A stretch of 64,000 bases of DNA from Polytrichum commune (Eukaryota > Streptophyta > Polytrichopsida > Polytrichales > Polytrichaceae). The notes below the pieces were generated by a model, which had not been told where the DNA came from, searched no databases, and was given only the letters and a program-made list of their open reading frames with translations. Both the position numbers and the translations under genes were made by a program. Below are positions 34,441 to 45,700 of this stretch, in pieces. The DNA lies in contig OX485805.1 in assembly GCA_950295325.1 (NCBI GenBank), positions 24,973,501-25,037,500 on the forward strand, written 5' to 3'. Position 1 is the first letter of the stretch. The number at the start of each line of letters is the position of its first letter.

Positions 34441-36253
34441 GTTTCGAGTAGGGGAATGGAATTGAGTTTGGAGACGCATAGCCTATCATAATCTGGTGCT
34501 TGACGACATTCCTTGCGCGAACTTGAGAATCAATCATCTCTATGTAGTTTTATGTTTGTGCTTTCTTCAACTTGTATGTAAGGATAGATGAGTGCCGATC
34601 GAGAGATTGAGGCGCGGCTGCTTGGGCCATTTCATAGCAGAGGAAGGCTAAAAGTCATAAGTTTCAAACGACAGGAAATTAAGGCTCTCCGAGTCTTTGA
34701 AGGTTGGGGATCCGGTATGGGAAGGTCCCTGGCATTTATAATGTAGCAGATCCAATAGCTCTATAGAGCTTCTTGAAGGGGTTTTAGGAATGACATTCTA
34801 AGAATTGCAAGGGCTGGTTGGGAATTGAGAGGATCATCGCTTCTAAACTGGTGACATCTCTTTCTTTCTTGCTGCGTTGATGAATTCTGTGTTGTGTTGT
34901 GTGACTGAGAAACCTAAATTGTCCCGCTGTCTGCAACAGGGTGCTGCACCGCTTGTTGGTTAAGAGGGACAAGGCATGGCTATGGAGCTCAACTTCCCTG
35001 AATGTCTGAGTATCCGGAATTTTTGAAGATATCTTTCAAATGAGGAATCCTCCCGAGATCCAAGGAATAAAGGTATTTCATACTTATTAAGGGAAAGTAG
35101 ACGAAGTTATTGCAGTAACATTGAGTACAGAGCAGGTGGCAGCTCTCTCTGTTTTGGGCAGAAGGAATGGATGTAGTCCTGTAGACAGAGCATTTAAGTT
35201 CTCTAATTTCCTTAATACTAAAGATGGAATACAGGGTGTATTTTCCTTATGCATCTTTATGTTTCGGTGTTCGTTGACAATGAGGTCGGTTCATGTCTGG
35301 GGGCCTCAGATATTGTCACCATTTTTCCATCCTCTTTGACATGGTATTTTGTATGCTCAACTTGCGAAGAGGGTTTTGATCCAGGTTTTGTGACAGGAGC
35401 ACACTAATTCTGGTGCGACGACTTCATCAATTGGTTCCTGTAAGTTTTCTTTCTCTATCTAAGAAATCTCAAATCTTAAGTGCACCCCTGCACAATCCAT
35501 CTCAAATTGTATATGCTAGATTATTTATTTTTATCAATTCTGAGAGGACGTGCATGTTATCTTTATTTCATGGTGCCAGTGCAGTTTTCGCAACCAAAAC
35601 TGTAGTGAATGTGGTCAATTGCAGATATTAGGGGTGTCCGTGCTTTTCAAAGGTATTTAAGAGTTCTGGATGGGCCTGTACCTGAAACTGTGCAAAAATT
35701 GTACCTCTGAGCTACAGCTAAATTAAGATGTTTTCTCGAATAAACTATAACTGTTGGCTTCTGTTTTCCTACTTCAGGGTTTTGTCTTATCTCTTTTGGT
35801 TTCCTTGTGTCGATGAAATTGAGGTCTTACAAGAAAACATGCTATTAAACAATCTGCTCGAGTCTTCCCGCTTACCTCTGGACATCAGTAGCAGAGACTC
35901 AAGACAAGGATATATCCATTGTCAGGAAGTGATGAAATACAGTCAGTGTTCCATACACATAGATTGGTCTGGATGGCCCTTGGTTTAATGGCTTGCCACC
36001 ATTTGGCAGTTGCCGCATGTGATTTATTTTTCTTTTCCATTCTAGTTTCTGATTGCTTCATTTTGATTTATCTGTACTGAGTATGTAACTCTAAAGCTTT
36101 GGATTCACTCTCCCTCTTGATTCTTTATTTATGTCTACTCTTTACCTTTCTCTGTAAGTGTTGATGTTTGAATGTCGATTTACTTACAAGGATATATTCT
36201 GGGCTGCAGCACATTTCATCTTGGAAGGCAAAAGCCGTACATATCCTTCAACG
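34441..36253 (+). promoter_or_regulatory. upstream region / possible 5' UTR of the giant helicase gene
   Basis: This stretch has no coherent coding frame. An acceptor-like TGGGCTGCAG at about 36200-36209 precedes the first likely coding ATG (36254), so an untranslated leader with introns is plausible. The open frame continues upstream of 36254, so a slightly longer N-terminus cannot be excluded. Confidence 0.35.
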
Positions 36254-36766
36254 ATGGATGAAAGAGCAGCTTCGACCATGGAGGAGAATGAATTGACCTG
36301 GGTGGATCCCAAGTTGATAAAGTACTCACAAGCTAGCATTAGCCATAAATTCCGCAACAATGATAAGAGGTGGACTGGTGAGAATAATAAAAGTGCATCA
36401 TACGCCGAGGCTGTTAGTGCGAACCGACCTTTGGAGTTGGAAACTACTTTGGAGCTCCTCAAAGCTGGAAAACTGAAGGTGACTGACTTTCCACCAATTC
36501 GCGTAGTGCCCCACGAGAATATCTTGTACACTCTCGATAATCGACGACTCTGGGTTTTCAGATCTTACGGGGCTTTGATTCCAGTACTGCTCAAGGAGGT
36601 GGGCAAAGAATTTTTCCAGAAGCTATCGAGGGAAGGCGATGGGGAGACTGTTACATTCATCACTGCAGATAATGCCAAAGATTACAAAATGAAGCGGACG
36701 TTGCCGTCGGTTGTGTTGAAGTGGTCCCTGGAGGACATTTTGAATGATAAGCTCCTTGTGAACAAG
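36254..36766 (+). CDS. helicase gene exon 1: ParB-like domain
   Basis: Residues 1-171. After an acidic lead, residues 16-104 contain [18 protein letters not shown], a low-complexity linker, [18 protein letters not shown] and [11 protein letters not shown]. This pattern (YSQ..I...F, then a pair-of-loops 'PIRVV' and 'LDNRRLW') is the signature I associate with ParB/sulfiredoxin-like folds. Residues about 150-164 ([15 protein letters not shown]) start the SEN1-like module, matching the 'FSWSLEDVLNE'-type opening of plant SEN1-like proteins. Start chosen at ATG 36254; ATG 36278 is also possible. Donor AAG|GTGTGA, phase 0. Confidence 0.85.
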
Positions 36767-39700
36767 GTGTGACTTGATATTCTCGGATCTTCGCTTTATG
36801 TGCAGGGTGAGGTCTTTTGTAGTGATGTGCATTGATTCCCATTTAGAAACAAGTGGTAGGCAAGAGAAATATAAACTCTGAATCCATTTATCTTCACTAA
36901 CATTGGTCATCTTGAGAGTAGTTGATCCTCATCAAACTTAAGGTCTGTGGGCCTTATGTGGTCACTCTTCTAAATAGGACACGTCTGTTTAAGTGGTATA
37001 TCAAGGCTTGTAGTAAAAAACGGACAGCAAATAGACATGTGTTACGATGAGATTGGACCATGTGCTCAAAATATAGACATCATAAAATTAATGGCTAACA
37101 AAATTGGTAGGGCTTATGTGATCACTTTAAGAGAAAATATTCACTCTCACCCCTGATAAGTTTTCAATCTCGATTCCCATTCTGAGAAATAATATGACAA
37201 TTTTCATGATGCACAATTACTAACCAGATGAGACAATTCCCATGCCGATCCACACAGCCAAAAATGTTTGTGGAGTTGGAAGCCCAGAATACGACCACAG
37301 ACCCTACACAGTTTTGGGCATTACTTGGACGTGTTTCTGTAGACTCTTTGTGCGAATTTGGCACATGAATTGACAGATTCCTTTAATGCAGGTGCAACCC
37401 ATTCCCATGCGGTTCAATTCCCTTTCAAATTATTTGGAGTGCTTCAAGGACCCCTTGGTGGAAGAAATCCGTGCGATGCTTCAGCATTCGTTGGAGGAAA
37501 TTCAATCAGCATCTTATATACCGCTCGAAAGGGCAGAAGAGAGAAAAAAGGGAAGGACATCTGATTCAGACACACAAAATTTAAAGACTTTCATGCTCAT
37601 GTGGGACCCAGATAAACCTATTGTAAAGAGGGGAAAGAAGGGCAAATTGGCTTGGAAGCCGAAGCCGACAGACATAATTCTGTTAACAACTGAGGTGCCA
37701 CAGAGTGAGTACAAGGAGCTACAGAGATCCGGAGTTTTATATACTCTCGGAATCCTCAAGGGCAGTTGCGAGGATGACGACCATGTTGTATCAGCAAATG
37801 TTTATGCTCCATCGGAAAGCCCAGAATACAAGGCCTTGCGTGACGGCAAGGAGTTTTTTGCTGTACAAATGGGCAACCTGGCAACAGGCAAGCGCATCTG
37901 GGAAGCATTGGTTCGAGCTTTGCCAGAGAAGAACCATAATATGAGCCTTCCAATTTTAAATGAGCTTTTATATTCAGAGTTGGTATGCATCAAAAACCTC
38001 ACTATGATGACTTCTGTGAAGTATTTTACAATCTTATCAGCTTGTGGAGGTAGTTTGTGATCATCACGTTTTCTGAGATACTTTCTGGAATCCTTAACCT
38101 CTTGTTCACTGAATGCTCTCACTGCCCACCCATGTTGAATAATGTGCTTTGATGAATACACAATTTCAGTATCCATTGTGTATGTGCATCTCATGAGAAT
38201 GCAGCCTTTTAGAAGAGGGCTTAGTGTATGGAGAAATTTGATGTTGTTGTGCTGCTAGCTGTGAATCCATTTGAATGAGTACAGAATGAGTACAGAATGA
38301 GTACAGAAATGGCTCTACTGTAGAATTACCTTTCATTTCTTTCATGAAAGTCCATGTTCTTTCAGCACAATCCGCTCCGTCTGGGTGGTCGTGGGTGGCT
38401 GAAATTTCTTTCTGAATTGCTTAAGTCTCCCTCTCTTCAAATTCATATGTTCCTTTCAGAAGTGTAATCTCTTTTAAAACCGATGCCATTCAACTATCAC
38501 CTAGTTTGAGCTTCAGAGAAGCTTACACATATTATGGCTTTGTTGCTTAGCAATGGGTTGGAAATTCCTTGTGTTACAAGCTGCCTCCTAACTACAAGCA
38601 GTTCTTCTTTCCCTGTCTCTGGTTTTGCAGGATGGAGACTCGAGGGTTTTAGAAAGGAGTGAGAATCTTCCCAATAAAAACATTGAGGAAAAGGAACTGA
38701 TTGACGGGTATTGCGTGTACAGAGGGCTCAACGAGTCACAGTCTACGGCTCTGAAAACTTCAGTAACTGGTCTCTTGCTTGAGCTGAAACCCCATATCCG
38801 CCTGATTCAAGGTCCTCCAGGCACAGGCAAAACCGCAACCCTTGCAACTCTCCTGTCCATTTTGAGCTGTCTTAAGCAGAGAACACTCGTGTGCGCACCT
38901 ACAAACGTCGCGATTTCTGAAGTGATACTCCGGTTCTTGGAATTTTTCACTGCCAAACCTCCTGCTGCAAGCAAGAACTGTCTCCTCTTTGGTCAATTCC
39001 GCGGCCTTTACAGACCGGCGGAGGGTGAAGATTGTGTACAGCTGGGTGATTTGGTTTTAATTGGGAACAACGACCGGCTCAATTTCGACGGACCGCTTGA
39101 ACAAGTGTTTCTTGACCGGCGGGTCGACCGGCTCATTGATGCTTTTTCTCCAGTTTGTGGATGGAGGGCTTCAACATCATCCCTGCTGGAGTTTCTAAGA
39201 TCCTCAACCATGCAGTATGAGATTTACAAGGAGACCCAGACAAATGAAGTGGGTGGGCTGAGTTTTATCGAGTTTCTTAAGAAGAAGTTGAAACTTTTGG
39301 CAGAGAAGTTTTTAAATCACTGCCATGTTCTGGGCAATGACTTGCCAAGCAGTTTTACATCAGCGAGTGTTGTCTCTGTTTTGAGAAAGTGTTCTATGTT
39401 GGTGAAAAGATTTTTGGAAAAAGTAATGCAATCTGAATCGAAAGTAGCGGACGACATGCTACGGTGCTTTCGAGGTTCCTCCGGCGTCCAAATCAAGGAA
39501 GCTACAAATAATAAGAGTGCTTCAGGTTTTGCCAAGCTTATGCATGAACTTCAAGATGCATTGGCTGCAATGCCGGATGATGTGACCTGTCTCAAAGTTC
39601 CTAACAAACCCGGCAAGGAATGGATGCATGAGAAATGCCTTGAACATGCAAGGCTTGTGTTTAGCACATTGTCATCAGCTGGGAGGCACATCTTATTGAA

Positions 39701-42700
39701 GAGCAAGCCTTTCCAGTGTGTTATTGTTGATGAAGCTTCGCAATGTGTGGAGGCGGAAACAGTGATTGTTACAAGTATGAAGGGAGTGAAGCAGATGGTT
39801 TTAGTTGGGGATCAAATGCAGCTTCCAGCTACTGTCATAAGCCAGGTAGATCCTAATCGAAGAATATGCAATGCTTGAAATAAATTGAGATGAAGCAGTC
39901 AAATCTGTCATGAACCATAAAATCCGAGTGGACTTTAGTGGGTCTCGAGCACTATGAGACTACCATGCGATTTGAGAAAGCCAAACCAGAAAGCACTCGA
40001 CGGTAGTGCACTAGCCCTTTAACCAATTGAAAAAGAACAGTAACTTTAGCTCACAAGATCTTAACTGATGGATGGTGTTTGAGTCGCGAATTTAGATGCA
40101 GGTTGCACTTGGTAGATCCTTATCGAAGGAATTGCAATGTTTGAAATGAAATGAAATGAAGCAGTCAAAATTTATTACGAACTTTAATTTTCATGTGGGA
40201 TTTGAATGGTCTCGAGCAGTATGAGATTGCCATGTGGCAATTTTTTTTCCTCCCAGAATAATCCTCTAATAAAAGCCAAAGCAGAAAGCTCTCGATGGTA
40301 TTGCACCAGCCCATTAACCAATCGTAAAAGAACATTGACTTTTAAGCTCCAAGATCATAAAGGATGGATGAGGGTGTTTGGCTGCCGAATTTGGATGCAG
40401 GTTGCACAGGGCTGTGGCTACGGAAGGAGCTTATTTGAAAGACTACATGGTGTAGGCCATCCAGTTAACCTCCTGGATGTTCAATATCGTATGCACCCTG
40501 AGATAAGTATGTTCCCTAATGCTCAGTTTTATGGTGGCAAAATTCAAGACGGCAATAACGTTTGGAAAGGTCGGTACAACACTGAGGCATGTCAACAGAT
40601 TTTCTCCGGGCCATACAAGTTCATCAATATCCAGGAGGGAAGAGAGCAGAGAGATGAAGGGCAGACCAAGTCCTGGAAGAACCTTCTGGAAGTGGAGATT
40701 GTGGTTTTGTTAATCTCAAGGATACAGAAAGGTCAGTAATAAGTGCAGCTGCGATAATGGGTCCATGTAGACGCATGCAATCACAGTTTGACACGTGGTC
40801 CATTATCAGACCTTCAGCTACCTGTGACCTTCATTACCTCAGTCTAAGTTTTGGCTCTGCTTTGTTGTCTGCTCATCCGCTTCTAGTGACATAGATGGTC
40901 TTAGACAATAACAGATTAAATTTGACAAATCTGTGATGAAGCATAATTCTGTCATAAAAAATTTCATGGATTTATTTAAAATTTTCATGTGACAGCAGCT
41001 TGTGAGAAGGCTAAAGTGGAGAGACTGAGTATTGGCGTGATCTCTCCGTATCAAAGCCAAGTGGACAACCTGGAGAGGAGGCTAAGCCACTACATGAAAA
41101 TGGACGACATTACTGTGGAGGTCAAGTCTGTGGACGGTTTTCAAGGGAGAGAGAAAGATATCATAGTATTTTCTACGGTTAGAGCCAACAGAGATGGAAA
41201 CATTGGGTTCTTAGACGATCATCGCCGCCTCAATGTTGCCATTACACGTGCAAAGTAAAATCTGGGTCCCTTCTTTTACATCCTCAGAAGACAAATTTCC
41301 TGTTGTATTGTTGAAATACAAATTGATTACTTTCTCTTGAAGGCTTTTGGAAAAGACCAAACAAGTTCTAGCTGTATGCATATTTCCATGAATGCTAGTG
41401 TTCTCAATGCATTCACCTTAATTTCAGTTAAAACAACAGACAGACTGGAACCTAAATATCTCCAAATCTGCTGATTTGGTTGGAACAGATATTGTATGTG
41501 GATTGTTGGAAACGGGAACACGTTGACAGCAAAGGATGCAGTTTGGAAAGCTCTGTTTGAAGATGCAAAGCAGAGAAGGTGCATTCTAGACCCAGGGTCC
41601 GATTCAGAAATGACAAAGAAAATCAGGAAGGTTATGCAGGAGCTCGACCAGCTTGCAGATCTTCTTCGTCCTAATTCAGTCCTGTTCAATGGCACTTTAT
41701 GGAAGGTACACTCAAGGCCTTCCTGATTTCAAAAGTGGAACCTTTCTTCTTGTTGCTAATTCATATTCCTTTGCGGTCATATTAGAGTACTCCTTTTCTT
41801 TGGGAGTTGGTCCCCTGTAATTTTTTATTTGGAGTTTTGCGTACAGAATTGATGATTTTATTTCCACTTGTGGTGCATGCTCGGAGGTAGTGCTTGAATC
41901 TGAACGAAAAGCAACCAATTTGGGTTCATTCAGGGCCAAACTCGTTTTAGCACCTCATGGCATGCCAAAATGAGTTTGACCCTCAATGAATCGCTATGGA
42001 ATCCTCTTCGTTCAATTCTTCAGACTACCTCCAAGCATGCGCCGAAAACTTACCATACTTGGAAGGTATTGTATGCAAAACAACCAATTCCTGAATAGAG
42101 AATGACTCAATTTTTATTTCCTATTTGTATTTTGTGACACAATGATTTTGGGCCTTTTAAAAAAAACAAAAATAAAAATCTGTCATGACAATTATTCCCT
42201 AAGTGAGTGAAAGCTTGTTGATGATGTTGTTTACTCCTTACCAAGGTCCAATACTTCTGTCAAGGTCACTAAGGAAGCCATTTTGCATGTGCAGGTTCTA
42301 TTTGCTAGGGAAATGAAAACCACAATCACAAGCATCAAGTCGAGGGAAACCAGGCAACACTTATTGAACAAAATGGTGCATCTTGCAAATGGCAAAAGAT
42401 CTCCGTTAAAACCCACAGATTTAGCCAGTGCAAGATATAAAAAACTCATTCAAGTCGAGCCAGTAATAGATTATTTTTTGGTGTGGACAGTTGATGTGGA
42501 GAATGGCACGCAGATCATTAAAGTTTGGAATGCAGTTCAGATCTCCGGGTTAAGTTCTCTAGTGCGGCGGCTTGAAGGTGGGTTCTCCATGTGCACAGAC
42601 AATTACATTGACCGTTGTACAAGGAAACAAGTAGATCAATTCAAGAAAAGCCTTGTCGTTCCTGCAAAATGGAGCTCAGAGCATTCTATTGCCAAATACA

Positions 42701-45700
42701 AATCCTTGGAGGAAATGAAGCATAAGCCTGTGAGTGGCGTCGAAGGTGTTGTGGACGACACCAAACTTCCCCTTGAAAAATCGGATGTGGATGACAGTGT
42801 GTTGCTCATGAAATTTTACTCTTTATCCTCAGGGATTGCACACCAACTTCTGACAGCTTCAGATGGGTCTCAGCTGTCCCTACCTTTTGAGGTGAATGAG
42901 CAGGAGGCAGGTATAATTAAGTACCCAAGAAGTTCTTTTATCATCGGTCGATCCGGGACAGGCAAGACCACTGTGATCACAACAAAATTACTGCAGCGAG
43001 AGCAGGAATTTTGGATTGCATCGAATGGCATCGCAAGCCCGGGTGATGAAGGCGAGGAAGAAGGTGAAGAAGGAGAAGGCGAGGAAGAAGGCGCTTTGAA
43101 TCCAGAGGCCACAGGGTTTCTTAAGCAAGCTTTGGTTACTTTGTCACCGAAATTGTGTGCCGCAGTGAAGCATAACATCTCCAAAACACGCCGGTATGCA
43201 CTGCTTGAGGAGACATTATTGTCGAGATCATCCATCACTAAACAGGGCCACATCAAACTGTATTTAGTTCATTGGGTTGATGTTTTTCCAATCTTTCACT
43301 CCGAGCAATTGGGTTATCAGGAATGGAATTTTCTATACTGCTCACAGGACCTGCACCTGTATTGGATTAGACCACTTTTGATGTTGTTGCATTCACAGCA
43401 TCCACCGACAAGTAGGCATGAACTATTGAAGGTTTTATCAGGAAACATTGTGATTTTCAAAGATAACAACCTTCTAACAACCAAAGCTTGCCCATTGTGC
43501 ACATATACCAAAATCTTGCACATTGTTCTCTATATCAAGATCCTCACAGTTTCGATGTCCCATCTACAGATCGATGCAACAAGCGGCGGGTGGTGCTGCA
43601 AATGCAGACACCAACAGTGATGATATTTCTGAGGAGATAATGCTAGATGACGAGGCAGAAGCCAAGCTCATGGGAGCCATTCCTGATAACTTCACGCACA
43701 TCCCACGCGACTGCTATCCTCTGGTCATCACATTCCGCAAGCTACTCACCATGCTTGACGGCAGCATTTCAAGGTCATTCTTCTCGTTGAATGTGGAAGA
43801 CCAACAAGAAGATGCACTCATCATGAGAGTCAACACCGCCCCAGACACGGTGAAGGTTGAAAAGCAGACAGCGGAAGTGAGAATCGGCGAAAATGGCGAA
43901 GTAGTCGAAGTTGGTGGTGATCACGGAGACAATGATAGCAGGCAAGAGGATGCGGACTTTAGTGATGTTGACGAGGAACGGAGCTTCAGCGAGGGAGATG
44001 ATGATGAGGATGGGTTGTCGCAAGATGGAAAAGGCCAAGAAGTGAGCAAACATGGAAAATGGGAGGGTACCGAAGTTGAATTTGACCGGTTTGCATGGAC
44101 ATATTGGCCGCATTTCGACATGAAGTTGACGAAGAATCTTGACCCATCAATGGTATACACAGAAATCATGTCCCACATCAAAGGTAGTGTTGAGGCGCTT
44201 CGAAGTCCTCATGGGAGGCTAACCCGGGAGGATTATGTTGCCATGGCAGAACGCCGATCCTCACTCTACACTGAACAACAAAGAGACAACATCTACTCTT
44301 TGTTTTTGAAGTACGAGAAGCAGAAGAGGGAGACTTATGAATATGATGTCGCCGACCTTGTCACACATCTGTACTTGGAGCTTCAGAAGAGTGGAGGATT
44401 TCTGGGTGAGAAAATGCACTTCCTGTATGTCGACGAAGTCCAGGACTTTACCCAGGCGCAAATTGCTCTGCTTAAATTTATCTGTAGCAATTTAGAGCAA
44501 GGCTTTGTATTTGCTGGTGACACGGCACAAACAATTGCACGTGGTGTTGGTTTCCGGTTCGAAGATGCCCGCCGCCTCTATTACGAAGAGTTTCTTGGGA
44601 AGACAGAACAATTTGCAGTACCACAAAAAGCATCCTTGGAAAAGAAAGTCCCTGACCTCTTCCAGCTGACCATGAACTTTCGTACGCACATGGGGGTGGT
44701 TGCCATAGCTGACAGTGTGGTGAAGCTATTGCACCGATTTTTCCCAAACTCGCTTGACAAGCTGGATCCAGAGAGAAGTTTATTGCATGGTGATGTCCCA
44801 GTGTTTTTGAAGACGGAGGAAAATCGTGGGCTTGTCACCAGTCTCTTTGATATGGGGGGAACTGCAGGGGGAGGCGGCTGTGAATTTGGAGCGGAACAAG
44901 TGATACTGGTGCGCAATAATGAGATCAAGCATCAAATCCTCACCCAGATCGGACACCAGGGGCTTGTTTTAACTGTGCACGAGTGCAAAGGGCTCGAATT
45001 TCAGGTACCCTTCCCAAAGAATTTAGACATCATGCGTTTCTAATCCTACAATGCTGTGAAGCTGATTGGATCCGTGAAAGCTTTTCTTATCCCCAGAGGT
45101 GCAGTCGAGAAAGATGGTCAGGCGAATTGCAAGGAGAATGTAATAAGATCAGAGTTGGAACTCTGCAACCCATGATTTCATGCAGAATGACACAATAGCA
45201 ATACAATATCAATAATTTTCCACCACTTGTAGTGCATGCTCGGAGGTAGTGCTTGAATTTGAACGAATGGCAACCTATTTCGGTTCATTGAGGGCCAAAC
45301 GCATTCAGCACCTCTTGGCATGCAAAATTGAGTTTAGCTCTCAATGAACCAATACAGAATGTTCTTCGTTCAAACCTCTACACTATCCTCCAAGCATGCA
45401 CCAACAACTTTACCGGACATTGAAAGGTCTCATATGCAAAACAACCAACTCCCGACAAAAAATCATGCTGAGATATAATATAACTTCAATATTTCAATGG
45501 TTACTATGGGATACCTGGTCATAACAAAGTCATCATCAGCATTTCTCAGTTTAAAGGATGTGAATCCCTAATATAGGTGTTGAAGCGTTGGTTGGTTTTG
45601 CAGGACGTTCTTCTGTATAACTTCTTTGCAGACTCCCCACTACGAAACAAGTGGCGGGTGATAATCGCCTACATGGTTGAGCAAGACTTGGTGAAAAATG

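Noticed and set aside
34192..34479. Minus-strand ORF
   Set aside because: It lies within the imperfect tandem repeats and mirrors their composition.
43194..43569. Continuation of exon 7 to the stop at about 43620
   Set aside because: The frame stays open but loses family resemblance after the GTATGC donor, while splicing to 43570 restores it.
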